DNA of 64,000 nt from Alectryocaccobium sp964389285 (lineage in GTDB: Bacteria > Bacillota > Clostridia > Lachnospirales > Lachnospiraceae). Of the stretch, positions 8,548 through 16,756 are shown piece after piece (the first letter of the stretch is position 1; each line of letters starts with the position of its first letter). Position numbers and translations under genes: made by a program. A model generated the notes under the pieces. That model was given only the letters and a program-made list of their open reading frames with translations. It ran no database searches and was not told the DNA's origin. The stretch spans positions 1 through 64,000 of the forward strand of contig CAYMCZ010000007.1 of assembly GCA_964389285.1 (NCBI GenBank). Direction: 5' to 3'.

Positions 8548-9048
8548 TCAATTAACCGCCAGAATCGCGGCTTTCATTTCTTCTGAGGAAATACCCGCTT
8601 CCGCTCTTACGCAGAACGCAAACTTATCTTCTCTCCAGTTAGCGAGAGAAATAACGTCTTTTGAAGCGCCCTTAAATGTAACGGTCTTGCCGTCAATCTC
8701 GACCTCGGCCACAAAAGGATATTCCTGATAATCGCCGCTTATATCCCCGTCATCATCCGCTTTTCTGATGTAGTCGGCGCCCGTGTCGTCATAGGATATC
8801 TGAATTTCTTTCAGAGGATCGCAATAATAAAATATAATATCTTCCGCCGTATGGCCCGCGAATTCTTCGGGATAATCCATTTCAAATCCGGCCAATTCCT
8901 CTATTTCTTCTATTGTATCGTACTCGATCCAGGGGTTCGCGTTGGCAACTTCTTCGGTTATGGTTACGGCTCTTGCTCTTCCGGCACATCCGGCAAGCGC
9001 AAACGCCGCCGCCGATATAAGAACGAGACCCAGCAATTTCTTTTTCAT
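8548..9048 (-). CDS. Putative lipoprotein
   Basis: The 166-residue product starts with a lipoprotein signal (MKKKLLGLVLISAAAFALAG followed by Cys), so it should be lipid-anchored outside the membrane. The mature part is acidic and mixed, with phrases such as NPWIEYDTIEEIEELAGF. I do not recognise the domain with certainty. A weak AGGAG lies 10 bases before the ATG. It is a single gene, with repeat copy B past its stop codon. Confidence 0.7.
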   Translation of the reverse strand: MKKKLLGLVLISAAAFALAGCAGRARAVTITEEVANANPWIEYDTIEEIEELAGFEMDYPEEFAGHTAEDIIFYYCDPLKEIQISYDDTGADYIRKADDDGDISGDYQEYPFVAEVEIDGKTVTFKGASKDVISLANWREDKFAFCVRAEAGISSEEMKAAILAVN

Positions 9049-9189
9049 TTGTATAATTCTCCTATCTCCGTATCCGTATCTTTCAGGACATTCGGACTAT
9101 ATAATACATTCTAAAACATAAAATGTCAATTGCTTATGCCTGTTCCTTCGATGATACACATGAAACGGAACTTTCCATAAATATTGCAA

Positions 9190-9228
9190 GCAACCCGGTT
9201 GCACCGGATAATTCTGCAACCGGGTTGT
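9190..9228. terminator. Hairpin after the hydrogenase operon
   Basis: A perfect 13-base-pair stem (CAACCCGGTTGCA/TGCAACCGGGTTG) with an 11-base loop. The T-run lies on the plus-strand side (TTTTTT), with only a weak one on the minus strand. From its position it most likely ends the hydrogenase transcript, about 50 bases past the hydA stop. Confidence 0.6.
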
Positions 9229-9277
9229 TTTTTGCTTTTATTGCCTTAAAATTTATCGCCGCTGTCAGACGTGCGCG

Positions 9278-11044
9278 TTAAGACTCAATAAGCTCCTCTG
9301 CGGGTCTGTTGATTTTTCTCTGAACATAAGAAGTATGAAGCAGGTGATGAGCCTTCTCGGAGCCGGGTTTGCCCAGATATTCTTCGTACAGTTTGATGAC
9401 GGATGCGTTTTCGTGAGATTTACGAATCGTCTTGGCTTCATCATTTCTGTAGAGCGCGCCTGCGCGAAGTCCCCTTACGTCAACTTCGTTACGCACATAT
9501 CCGGGAACCTGAGGCTGTCCGCCGCCGTTTACGCAGCCGCCGGGGCATGCCATGACCTCGATAAAGTGATAATCAGCTTCACCTCTTTTGATCCTGTCAA
9601 GAAGCTCCGCCGCATTGGCCGTGCCTGAGGTAACGGCAATCTTAACATCAAGCCCGGCAACATTGTATGTCGCTTCTTTGATGGGCGCGGTTCCTCTGAC
9701 ATCCGTGAAGTTAAGCTCTTTAAGCTCTTCTCCCGTAAGCTCTTCAACAGCCGTACGAAGCGCGGCTTCCATAACGCCGCCGGTCGCCCCGAAGATAACG
9801 GCAGCTCCCGTACCCTCGCCGAGAGGATCGTCGAATTCGCCGTCAGGAAGACTGTTAAAGTCTATCATCGCTTTTCTGATCATGCGGGCAAGCTCTCTTG
9901 TGGTAATCGAAATATCCACATCCGGAATTCCGTTTGCGTCCTGGTCGGGACGTCCGATCTCAAATTTTTTGGCCGTACACGGCATTACGCTGACGCAGAC
10001 TATTTTTTCTTTGTCAATACCGGTTTTCTCGGCAAAATATGATTTCGTTATCGCGCCGAACATCTGCTGAGGCGACTTGCATGTGGAAAGATTCGGTATG
10101 AATTCCGGATAGTAAGTCTCGCAGAATTTAATCCAGCCCGGCGAACATGATGTTATTAGCGGAAGCACGCCGCCGTTCTGAACCCTGTGAAGGAATTCAT
10201 GAGCCTCCTCCATAATCGTAAGGTCGGCGGAATAATTGGTATCAAATACCCTGTCAAAGCCAAGCATACGAAGCGCGGTAGCCATCTTGCCTTCCACGTC
10301 CGTGCCTATGGGGTATCCGAATTCTTCGCCGAGGCCCGCGCGAACCGACGGAGCCGGCTGAACCACCACAAATTTGTCGGGATCCGCGATTGCCGCAAAT
10401 ACTTTATCGGTATTGTCTTTCTCATAAAGCGCGCCTACAGGACATACCGCTATACACTGACCGCATGAAATACATGAGGTATCGCCCAGATCCAGATTAA
10501 AGGCCGGAGTTACAACGGATTTGAAGCCGCGGTTATTCACTCCGATAACACCCACACCCTGGTTCTTCTCGCAGGCAGCCATGCAGCGGCGGCAAAGAAT
10601 GCATTTTGCCGAGTCGCGGATCATGTGCGGCGCGGAATCGTCATACATGCGCTCCGGTTTCGCCCCGTCATAAAAATGCTCGTCATCCACGCCTACTTCT
10701 TTGGCGAGTGTCTGAAGCTCACAGTTGCCGCTTCGCACGCAGCTGAGACATGAGCATTCGTGATTCGAAAGCAAAAGCTGAATGGTCTTTTTACGTGAAT
10801 CCCGTACCTTGGGTGTGTTTGTGAAAACCTCCATGCCGTCGTTTACGGGATGTACGCAGGCCGCGGCCGTTTTGCCGTTTCCGAGCTGAACGGTGCAGAT
10901 CCTGCATGCGCCGATCTCATTTATTTCTTTCAGATAACAAAGAGTCGGAATATGAATATGAGCTATTTGAGCTGCTTCAAGTATCGTAGCGCCTGCAGGA
11001 GCTTCGATTTCAATACCATCAATTTTTAATTTAACTGTATCCAT
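9278..11044 (-). CDS. hydA: [FeFe] hydrogenase catalytic subunit HydA (HndD type)
   Basis: Catalyses reversible H2 formation at the H-cluster in the cytosol. The 588 residues run in the classic order: a [2Fe-2S] domain (CYLKEINEIGACRIC), a His-ligated cluster site (HECSCLSCVRSGNC), two [4Fe-4S] sites (CILCRRCMAAC and CISCGQCIAVCP), then the H domain. H-cluster motifs are TSCSPGWIKFCE, MPCTAKKFE and MACPGGCVNGGGQP. The C-terminal small domain follows. With NuoF and NuoE homologues in the same operon it fits the NADH- and ferredoxin-linked, often electron-bifurcating, group A3 enzyme. It is the last gene of the operon, 14 bases after nuoF, with AGGAGG before the ATG. Confidence 0.95.
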   Translation of the reverse strand: MDTVKLKIDGIEIEAPAGATILEAAQIAHIHIPTLCYLKEINEIGACRICTVQLGNGKTAAACVHPVNDGMEVFTNTPKVRDSRKKTIQLLLSNHECSCLSCVRSGNCELQTLAKEVGVDDEHFYDGAKPERMYDDSAPHMIRDSAKCILCRRCMAACEKNQGVGVIGVNNRGFKSVVTPAFNLDLGDTSCISCGQCIAVCPVGALYEKDNTDKVFAAIADPDKFVVVQPAPSVRAGLGEEFGYPIGTDVEGKMATALRMLGFDRVFDTNYSADLTIMEEAHEFLHRVQNGGVLPLITSCSPGWIKFCETYYPEFIPNLSTCKSPQQMFGAITKSYFAEKTGIDKEKIVCVSVMPCTAKKFEIGRPDQDANGIPDVDISITTRELARMIRKAMIDFNSLPDGEFDDPLGEGTGAAVIFGATGGVMEAALRTAVEELTGEELKELNFTDVRGTAPIKEATYNVAGLDVKIAVTSGTANAAELLDRIKRGEADYHFIEVMACPGGCVNGGGQPQVPGYVRNEVDVRGLRAGALYRNDEAKTIRKSHENASVIKLYEEYLGKPGSEKAHHLLHTSYVQRKINRPAEELIES

Positions 11045-11058
11045 TATCGTTCCTCCTT

Positions 11059-12843
11059 TTATTTCTTGTAGATGGCGCCGAACTTACAGCTTTCTATACA
11101 TTCGCCGCACTTGATACATTTGTCGGTATCAATTTCAAACGGTTTTCTGATCTCTCCGGAAATGCTGTTTGCCGGACATACTTTTGCGCAAAGGGAACAT
11201 CCCTTACACTTGGAAGGATCAATATGGTACATATAAAGGGCTCTGCAGACACCCGCAGGGCATTTATGCTCCAGAATATGCGTTTCATACTCATGTCTGA
11301 AAAATCTGAGCGTTGACAGCACCGGGTTTGGAGCCGTCTGTCCCAGAGCACAAAGAGAATTGCTCTTGATGTAGTAAGCAAGCTCTTCGAGCTTATCGAG
11401 ATCTTCCATGGTAGCCTGTCCTTCGGTGATCTTGGAAAGAATCTCTCTCATGCGTTTAAGTCCGATACGGCATGCGGTACATTTACCGCATGATTCGTCA
11501 ACCGTGAAATCCATAAAGAATTTGGCTATGTCAACCATACAGTTGTCTTCGTCCATAACTATCATACCGCCCGATCCCACGATACAGCCGATAGATGCGA
11601 GGTTTTCATAATCGACGGGTATATCGATATATTCAGCCGGAATACATCCGCCCGAAGGTCCGCCCGTCTGAACGGCCTTGAATTTCTTTCCGTTGGGGAT
11701 GCCGCCGCCGATCTCTTCGATGATTGTGCGAAGCGGAGTACCCATGGGGATCTCCACAAGACCCGTGTTTTTGATCTTTCCGCCGAGTGCAAATACTTTC
11801 GTACCCTTTGATTTTTCGGTACCCATTCCGGCAAACCATTCCGCGCCTTTTAAAATGATCTGCGGAATATTCGCAAATGTTTCCACATTGTTAAGAATAG
11901 TAGGTTTTCCGAAAAGGCCTTTAACAGCCGGGAACGGAGGACGCGGACGCGGCTCGCCCCTGTTGCCTTCGATGGAAGTAAGCAAAGCCGTCTCCTCGCC
12001 GCACACAAACGCGCCGGCGCCAAGCCTTAAGTCGATATCAAAGTCAAAACCTGTTCCGAAAATATCTTTTCCGAGCAGGCCGTATTCTCGTGCCTGTTCA
12101 ATGGCTTTGCGAAGACGCTCTATAGCGATCGGGTATTCCGCCCTTACATAGATATATCCCTGACTTGCTCCTATGGCATAGCCCGCGATGGTCATAGCCT
12201 CCAAAACCACATGAGGATCGCCTTCGAGTACGGCACGATCCATAAATGCGCCCGGATCGCCTTCGTCGGCGTTGCAGCAGACGTATTTAACATCTGACTT
12301 GTTAGGCGCGCAGAATTTCCATTTGAGTCCGGTGGGGAAGCCTGCCCCGCCGCGGCCTCTGAGGCCCGAATCCAGAACCGTCTGGATAACGTCTTCGGGT
12401 TTCATTTCGGTAAGAACTTTTCCGAGTGCCGCATAACCGTCAACGGCTATGTATTCTTCTATGCTTTCGGGATCGATACGGCCGCAGTTTTTGAGTGCCA
12501 CATGAACCTGCTCCGCATAGAAATCCATCTCACCTATGGGTTTAATATTGCCGTCCGCATCCGTTTCCTCATAAGCAAGATGATGAACCTTACGCCCTTT
12601 AAGAAGATGCTCTTCAACAATGTCGATCACATCCGATGGTTTTACATGAGCGTAAAAAGTCGCATCCGGATAAACAACTACAACGGGTCCTTTCTCGCAA
12701 AGTCCGAAACATCCTGTCTGGATTACGGCAACTTCATTTTCAAGACCCTGTTTTTTGATTTCGTCAATAAGCGCTTCACGGACTTTTAAACTTCCCGAGG
12801 AAGTACATCCGCCACCGCATACCAAAACCTGTGAACGATACAT
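11059..12843 (-). CDS. nuoF: NADH-binding flavoprotein subunit NuoF/HndC
   Basis: This subunit binds NADH and FMN and passes electrons to iron-sulfur clusters of the hydrogenase complex. The 594 residues show an N-terminal thioredoxin-like [2Fe-2S] domain (CGGGCTSSG near residue 9, CFGLCEKGP near 44) and the NuoF core with the NADH/FMN motifs GLRGRGGAGFPTGLKW and GAGAFVCGEETALL. Next comes the cluster site ESCGKCTACRIG, then a C-terminal two-cluster ferredoxin domain (CKGCSLCAKVCP, CIKCGECIESC). The extra N- and C-terminal domains mark the HydB/HndC form rather than complex I NuoF. It lies between the HndB-like gene and hydA. Confidence 0.95.
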   Translation of the reverse strand: MYRSQVLVCGGGCTSSGSLKVREALIDEIKKQGLENEVAVIQTGCFGLCEKGPVVVVYPDATFYAHVKPSDVIDIVEEHLLKGRKVHHLAYEETDADGNIKPIGEMDFYAEQVHVALKNCGRIDPESIEEYIAVDGYAALGKVLTEMKPEDVIQTVLDSGLRGRGGAGFPTGLKWKFCAPNKSDVKYVCCNADEGDPGAFMDRAVLEGDPHVVLEAMTIAGYAIGASQGYIYVRAEYPIAIERLRKAIEQAREYGLLGKDIFGTGFDFDIDLRLGAGAFVCGEETALLTSIEGNRGEPRPRPPFPAVKGLFGKPTILNNVETFANIPQIILKGAEWFAGMGTEKSKGTKVFALGGKIKNTGLVEIPMGTPLRTIIEEIGGGIPNGKKFKAVQTGGPSGGCIPAEYIDIPVDYENLASIGCIVGSGGMIVMDEDNCMVDIAKFFMDFTVDESCGKCTACRIGLKRMREILSKITEGQATMEDLDKLEELAYYIKSNSLCALGQTAPNPVLSTLRFFRHEYETHILEHKCPAGVCRALYMYHIDPSKCKGCSLCAKVCPANSISGEIRKPFEIDTDKCIKCGECIESCKFGAIYKK

Positions 12844-12856
12844 AATGTCTTCCTCC

Positions 12857-13216
12857 TTATCCGATATACTTCTCGACTATCTGTCCGCCGATAAGATGTG
12901 AGTTGACTATCTCAACACCTTTATCGGGTGTCATATTAATATAAGTAACTACATTCTTTCCGGGTTCATGCACTTCTACCACGGGCTCGTTATTTGATTC
13001 TTCTATATCTCCGGAAACCGTGACAATGGCTTTATCGTAAAGCTTTTTTGCCATTATTTCCTGAAATATGGCATCCGCAACAGGTCTTGCCCCCGCCGCG
13101 ATTCCATGTGTGCCCATGCCGACAACCACTTTTATGCGGGCCGGATTCTCCATACGAAGATGCATTTCTCCCAGCAGTCTGTCTTTAATCGCCTGTAACT
13201 CTGCAATGCTCTTCAT
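12857..13216 (-). CDS. hndB: HndB-like thioredoxin-fold protein lacking all cysteines
   Basis: The 119-residue product aligns by eye with HndB-type (2Fe-2S) ferredoxin proteins, including the start MKSIAELQAIKDRLL, the core VVVGMGTHGIAAGARPV and EPVVEVHEPGKNVVTYINM. Family members normally carry Cys in TCGIAAGA and in a GCxGxC motif. Here these positions read THGIAAGA and SGDIEESNNEP, and there is no cysteine in the whole protein, so it cannot bind a classical [2Fe-2S] cluster. It may be a structural part of the hydrogenase complex. It overlaps the ATPase gene before it by 32 bases and lies 13 bases before nuoF. Confidence 0.85.
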   Translation of the reverse strand: MKSIAELQAIKDRLLGEMHLRMENPARIKVVVGMGTHGIAAGARPVADAIFQEIMAKKLYDKAIVTVSGDIEESNNEPVVEVHEPGKNVVTYINMTPDKGVEIVNSHLIGGQIVEKYIG

Positions 13217-13709
13217 TCATTTTCTCCTCTACTTGAATTTGATCTGCGATTTGTTTTTTAATCTCTTTACCGTCAATCTTTATCGCTTCGCCGTCCCGCT
13301 CGTATGTGCATATAAAATCTACATCGGGATGGAAAATGATAAGATCACGGATAACTCCCCCTATGTCTCCCATAGGTTTTCTGTTTGGGTCTGAAAGTCT
13401 GAAACGGGCCGTCACCGTGCTTCCCCTGCCGGGACGCGATTCGATAATCAGCTCCCCCGATGCGGCCTGCGCCGCGGCTTTTAAGAGCGGAAGTCCCAGG
13501 CCGGAGGCTGTGCTTTTTGATGTTTCCGGATCGGTTTCATATGCTTTTTTAATCTGATCCGGCGTCATACCTCTGCCGTTGTCCGATATTTTTAAAATAA
13601 GAATATCTTCGGTTGAATTTATAAATATATCGATATGAATCTGATCCGCACCCGCTGAGACCGAGTTTTCGGCGATATCCATAACATGTAAAGAGATTTC
13701 GGGTAACAT
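13185..13709 (-). CDS. HATPase-fold ATP-binding protein of the hydrogenase operon
   Basis: A 174-residue protein with the histidine-kinase-type ATPase fold. The N box is DIAENSVSAGA, the G1 box is ISDNGRGM, the G2 region is GLGLPLLKAAAQAASGEL, and GRGSTVTARF follows. There is no histidine phosphorylation domain or receiver, so it resembles anti-sigma or stand-alone ATPases. Homologues sit in the same place in many clostridial hydrogenase operons, with unknown role. The ATG at 13709 falls one base after the nuoE stop, so translation is probably coupled. The C-terminal 32 bases overlap the HndB-like gene. Confidence 0.85.
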   Translation of the reverse strand: MLPEISLHVMDIAENSVSAGADQIHIDIFINSTEDILILKISDNGRGMTPDQIKKAYETDPETSKSTASGLGLPLLKAAAQAASGELIIESRPGRGSTVTARFRLSDPNRKPMGDIGGVIRDLIIFHPDVDFICTYERDGEAIKIDGKEIKKQIADQIQVEEKMNEEHCRVTGD

Positions 13710-13710
13710 T

Positions 13711-14202
13711 TTAATATTTGGCAAGAATTTCTTCTACCATTTCCACGGTCAGCCGGCCGTATGGTTCGTCGTTTACCGTCATAACCGGCGCAAGACCGCA
13801 TGCGCCTATGCATCTGCAGGATTCAAGCGAAAATTTGCCGTCCGCAGAACACATACCGCTTCTGATCCCGAGAACTTCTTCCAGTTTTTCCAGGATCTCT
13901 CCCGCCCCCTTGACATAACATGCCGTACCGAGACAGACGGAAATCTTGTTTGCTCCCTTTGGTTCAAGGGAAAACTGAGCATAAAACGTAGCGATGCCGT
14001 AAATCTTTTCCAGAGGCACTCTCATCTGATCGGAGATCATTGTCTGAACCTCTATCGGAAGATATCCGTAGATTTCCTGCGCCTGCTGCATAATAAGCAT
14101 AAGCGCGCCCGGCTCATTTTTAAGCTGATCTATCGCTTCTTTGAGCTTCTCAGCCTGCTCAGCCGTTCCCATAAAGGGAACTTTTGAAATTAAATTGGCC
14201 AT
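13711..14202 (-). CDS. nuoE: NuoE/HndA [2Fe-2S] subunit
   Basis: The 163-residue protein carries electrons between flavin and the hydrogenase clusters. The N-terminal helical bundle ends near residue 85 and includes GALMLIMQQAQEIYGYLP. The thioredoxin-like domain has all four cluster cysteines, in CLGTACYVKGA and SCRCIGACGLAP. It is the first gene of the operon, with GGGAGG before the ATG and two Rex-like operators about 190-230 bases upstream. Length and motifs match NuoE/HndA/HydC throughout. Confidence 0.95.
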   Translation of the reverse strand: MANLISKVPFMGTAEQAEKLKEAIDQLKNEPGALMLIMQQAQEIYGYLPIEVQTMISDQMRVPLEKIYGIATFYAQFSLEPKGANKISVCLGTACYVKGAGEILEKLEEVLGIRSGMCSADGKFSLESCRCIGACGLAPVMTVNDEPYGRLTVEMVEEILAKY

Positions 14203-14387
14203 CTTTTTTCCTCCCTTAGTTTCATGAGTTGTAAATTAATATGTTACAGTCAGGCTGCCGCTTTACAGCCCGTAGATCAAATATGGTTATTTTTATTTTA
14301 CATGATAAACCCGAAATAATCAATTGTTGAAAAATCCACTTTACGCAAATAATCACTTTGTTTTATGTGTATTTTCTACAAAAAAGT

Positions 14388-14405
14388 CTGATAATTATTT
14401 AACAA
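14388..14405. promoter_or_regulatory. Rex-like operator 1 upstream of hydrogenase operon
   Basis: Read on the minus strand this is TTGTTAAATAATTATCAG, close to the Rex consensus TTGTTAA-N4-TTAACAA, with a perfect left half and two differences in the right half. Rex represses fermentative and hydrogenase genes according to the NADH/NAD+ ratio in Firmicutes. Confidence 0.45.
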
Positions 14406-14415
14406 AACTGTTATT

Positions 14416-14433
14416 TTGTTTATTTTTTAACAA
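14416..14433. promoter_or_regulatory. Rex-like operator 2 upstream of hydrogenase operon
   Basis: TTGTTTATTTTTTAACAA matches the Rex consensus TTGTTAA-N4-TTAACAA with one changed base. It is 10 bases from operator 1, in the AT-rich space between the cysteine hydrolase and nuoE. The pairing of two sites strengthens the assignment. Confidence 0.55.
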
Positions 14434-14436
14434 AAT

Positions 14437-14478
14437 AACGGACCGATGCATCCCTTACCCGGTTTGCGCCGGCCCGTT
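14437..14478 (-). terminator. Terminator after the cysteine hydrolase gene
   Basis: On the minus strand AACGGGCCG pairs with CGGTCCGTT (one G-T pair) and is followed by ATTTTGTT. It sits 24 bases past the stop of the gene at 14502. Confidence 0.55.
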
Positions 14479-14501
14479 AACAGTTTATGTCTGTGTCTGT
14501 T

Positions 14502-15149
14502 TTAACTCATGAGTTCAGCTTTTATCTGTTCTGAATTCATAACCCATGCAAAGGCTTCTCCCCAAAGATCAAAGAGCATGGTGTTCCATGTGTCCGGATC
14601 CGCTCCGCAATGAGGATACGTGCTGATTAAATCGGCAACCGCAACCACATTATAATCTTTGTGATATGCGTCTCTTATGGTGCTGTCAACACACCAGTCC
14701 GTACAGGTACCGCAAATAATAACCGTTCTGATTCGCTTTTCTTTAAGCCATGTTTCAAGCTCGGTATGTGCGAAACATGAATAGGTATATTTCGTAAAAT
14801 ATATATCATCATCCGTCGGCGCCAGACAGTCCGGCATTTCCGCATCTGACGTATTGAGTCTGAGTTTGCAGCTTCCGTCTTCGTTTATGAGACCGCGCTC
14901 CCTGTTTCGCGCCCAGTAGTATTTATTGTGATAATCCGTATCCTGTGCAAACGCGGACATAAACACCGGGATGCCGTTTTCGTTGCAGAATTTTTTCAGA
15001 TCAGCTGTTGCCTGAAGCTGCTCTCCTGCCTGCGGGGTAAAAAGCGAACCTGAAGGTTCCGAAAATCCTTTCTGCATGTCTACTATAATAAGCGCTGTTT
15101 CTGATGCATTGATCTCAAACGGTGCCGACCATTCCCAATAACGTGCCAT
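14502..15149 (-). CDS. Isochorismatase-family cysteine hydrolase
   Basis: The 215-residue protein has the full catalytic set of the isochorismatase/nicotinamidase superfamily: Asp in IIVDMQKGF, Lys in YFTKYTYSCF and nucleophile Cys in CGTCTDWCVDSTIRDAYHKDY. Such enzymes cleave amides or carbamoyl groups. The substrate cannot be read from the sequence; it lacks the metal-binding DxHxxxH signature of true nicotinamidases as far as I can see. It is co-directional with, and 62 bases after, an NCS1-type permease, and both diverge from a regulator carrying a related hydrolase domain. The permease probably imports the substrate or a precursor. AGGAGG precedes the start. Confidence 0.85.
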   Translation of the reverse strand: MARYWEWSAPFEINASETALIIVDMQKGFSEPSGSLFTPQAGEQLQATADLKKFCNENGIPVFMSAFAQDTDYHNKYYWARNRERGLINEDGSCKLRLNTSDAEMPDCLAPTDDDIYFTKYTYSCFAHTELETWLKEKRIRTVIICGTCTDWCVDSTIRDAYHKDYNVVAVADLISTYPHCGADPDTWNTMLFDLWGEAFAWVMNSEQIKAELMS

Positions 15150-15211
15150 ATCTTATAACCTCCTGTATTCGAAGAAATCTTATTTTTCAGTTTGTATTAT
15201 CGTTCTGCTGC

Positions 15212-16495
15212 TCAAGGCTTTTCATCATAGCGTATTTTAGCCGGCGAATTGCTGCCGATCATATTAAGTACCAGTCTCACAACTATAGCTGCTGCAACAC
15301 ACCATATCTGTGTGATTCCCGGCAGGCTGATACCCGCTATAAGTCCGAGATTTCCGAGAACTACACCTACGGCAACTGCTATAAGACCGCGCCAGTCAGC
15401 TCTCCATGTGATCTTCTCTGCCGGCGGATAACCATTCCTGTATGTGAACAGAAAGTCAACAACGAATACACCGATTATCGCGGGCACGCAGTTTGACAGG
15501 AAGAATAGGAATGTGCTGAAGTACTTGAAAAAGTTAACGGCTGTCAGGACAAGAGCGATGATACCGCAGATGATAGTCATCTTTTTATGCCCCATCTTGA
15601 AGAAGTTGCCCCAGGTCAATGCGCACGAATAGACATTTCCCTGGGCCGGACCCCAGTTGCCGAATATACCTATCAGCAGACCCGGTATTGCCAGTCCCTG
15701 TGCCGCAAGAACGAAGGGCATATCTCCGAGCCCTGTGGTTATTGCGCCGATTGCTCCGCAAATGAGCATCAACGGATTGATAACGAGCATAAACAACAAC
15801 GAAAGGCCAACAGCTATTTTAGGGCTCTTTGCGAACCGCATAAAGTCGGGAAGAAGCGAGCATGCGCATCCTATCCATGATCCGATGGCGAGCCCTACCA
15901 CAACACCGAACTGGGCGCGTGCATCAGGCAGCGGTATATATGACATTATTCCGGCCCAACCTACGGTCTTAACACTGATGACCATGGAAACAACACTGAA
16001 TACACCGATGACCGGTATGCAGATCGTTCCGAGCTTGCTCATGGCCTTCATGCCGAACGCTGCCGTCAGCATAAAGAGAACACAGCAGATAAGACTCATT
16101 GGCAGGTACGGAATTGCCGGCGCGGCGGCCGTAATGGCGCTTGCCATAAGACCGGCATCCACCGCCGTCCATCCCAGCAGCGAAAAAGCAAGGAAAAATC
16201 CGATGATTTTTGAGCCGAATTTGCCGTAAGCGTAAAGTATAAGCTGACCGAAAGTCAGACCCGATTTAGCCGCGGCAGCTGCCATAATACCTGCAAGAAC
16301 TGCAAGGAAAACAGCTCCTGCTATGATTGCTTTGACAACAGTCATAAAATCAGCAGCAAAACCCATGCTGGCTCCGGCCTGCAGCGATGTCGTCATGAAA
16401 ACAAATCCCGACATTGCTCCAAACAAGGCAGGAGTTTTCATTCGCTGATCCATGGGGACCGCTTGTGATGCAAATTGATTATCAGATTTTGACAT
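15212..16495 (-). CDS. NCS1-family (cytosine permease-like) transporter
   Basis: A 427-residue integral membrane protein with about twelve hydrophobic helices. The N-terminal part has the family pattern ALFGAMSGFVFMTTSLQAGA, and GSWIGCACSLLPDFMRFAKS lies in the middle. NCS1 carriers move nucleobases, hydantoins, allantoin and related rings with H+ or Na+. It is the first gene of a two-gene unit with the cysteine hydrolase and faces the MerR-hydrolase gene across a 261-base gap holding symmetric operators. GAGGAGG precedes the ATG. Substrate unknown; a ring or ureide that the hydrolase then opens is plausible. Confidence 0.85.
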   Translation of the reverse strand: MSKSDNQFASQAVPMDQRMKTPALFGAMSGFVFMTTSLQAGASMGFAADFMTVVKAIIAGAVFLAVLAGIMAAAAAKSGLTFGQLILYAYGKFGSKIIGFFLAFSLLGWTAVDAGLMASAITAAAPAIPYLPMSLICCVLFMLTAAFGMKAMSKLGTICIPVIGVFSVVSMVISVKTVGWAGIMSYIPLPDARAQFGVVVGLAIGSWIGCACSLLPDFMRFAKSPKIAVGLSLLFMLVINPLMLICGAIGAITTGLGDMPFVLAAQGLAIPGLLIGIFGNWGPAQGNVYSCALTWGNFFKMGHKKMTIICGIIALVLTAVNFFKYFSTFLFFLSNCVPAIIGVFVVDFLFTYRNGYPPAEKITWRADWRGLIAVAVGVVLGNLGLIAGISLPGITQIWCVAAAIVVRLVLNMIGSNSPAKIRYDEKP

Positions 16496-16609
16496 GTTCG
16501 CATTCCTCCTCTTGCAGTATTGTCATTAATGGTAAAAATATGTTTCAGCGCTGAATTTATTCGGATTGTATCATCGTTTTTTTTAAAAATAAAATTTCCA
16601 AAACGCAAA

Positions 16610-16664
16610 ACATTACCCTAAGGGGAAGCTTTTTTCAAACATTTCCCTTAGGGTAACGTTTATC
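16610..16664. promoter_or_regulatory. Divergent MerR-type operator/promoter pair
   Basis: Two near-identical dyads face each other: TTACCCTAAGGGGAA (within 16612-16629) and TTTCCCTTAGGGTAA (within 16640-16659). Between them lie overlapping -35-like hexamers, TTGAAA on the minus strand (16633-16638) and TTCAAA on the plus strand (16634-16639). Each dyad therefore occupies the spacer of one of two back-to-back promoters, where MerR proteins bind. Candidate -10 boxes are weak (TAATGT at 16610-16615; TTTATC at 16659-16664), as expected for activator-dependent promoters. Confidence 0.6.
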
Positions 16665-16756
16665 GACAGGCAATATTTGTAATAATTAATTGTGTCATGT
16701 TACCTTTTTAAAAATAAACGTATAGAAATCAATTAGCGCGATCCAAGGAGGTGCTT

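Noticed and set aside
14502..15149. Calling the cysteine hydrolase a nicotinamidase feeding the nicotinate-type cluster
   Set aside because: The superfamily triad is present but no nicotinamidase-specific metal motif was seen, and it is 16 kb from the cluster with its own permease and regulator.
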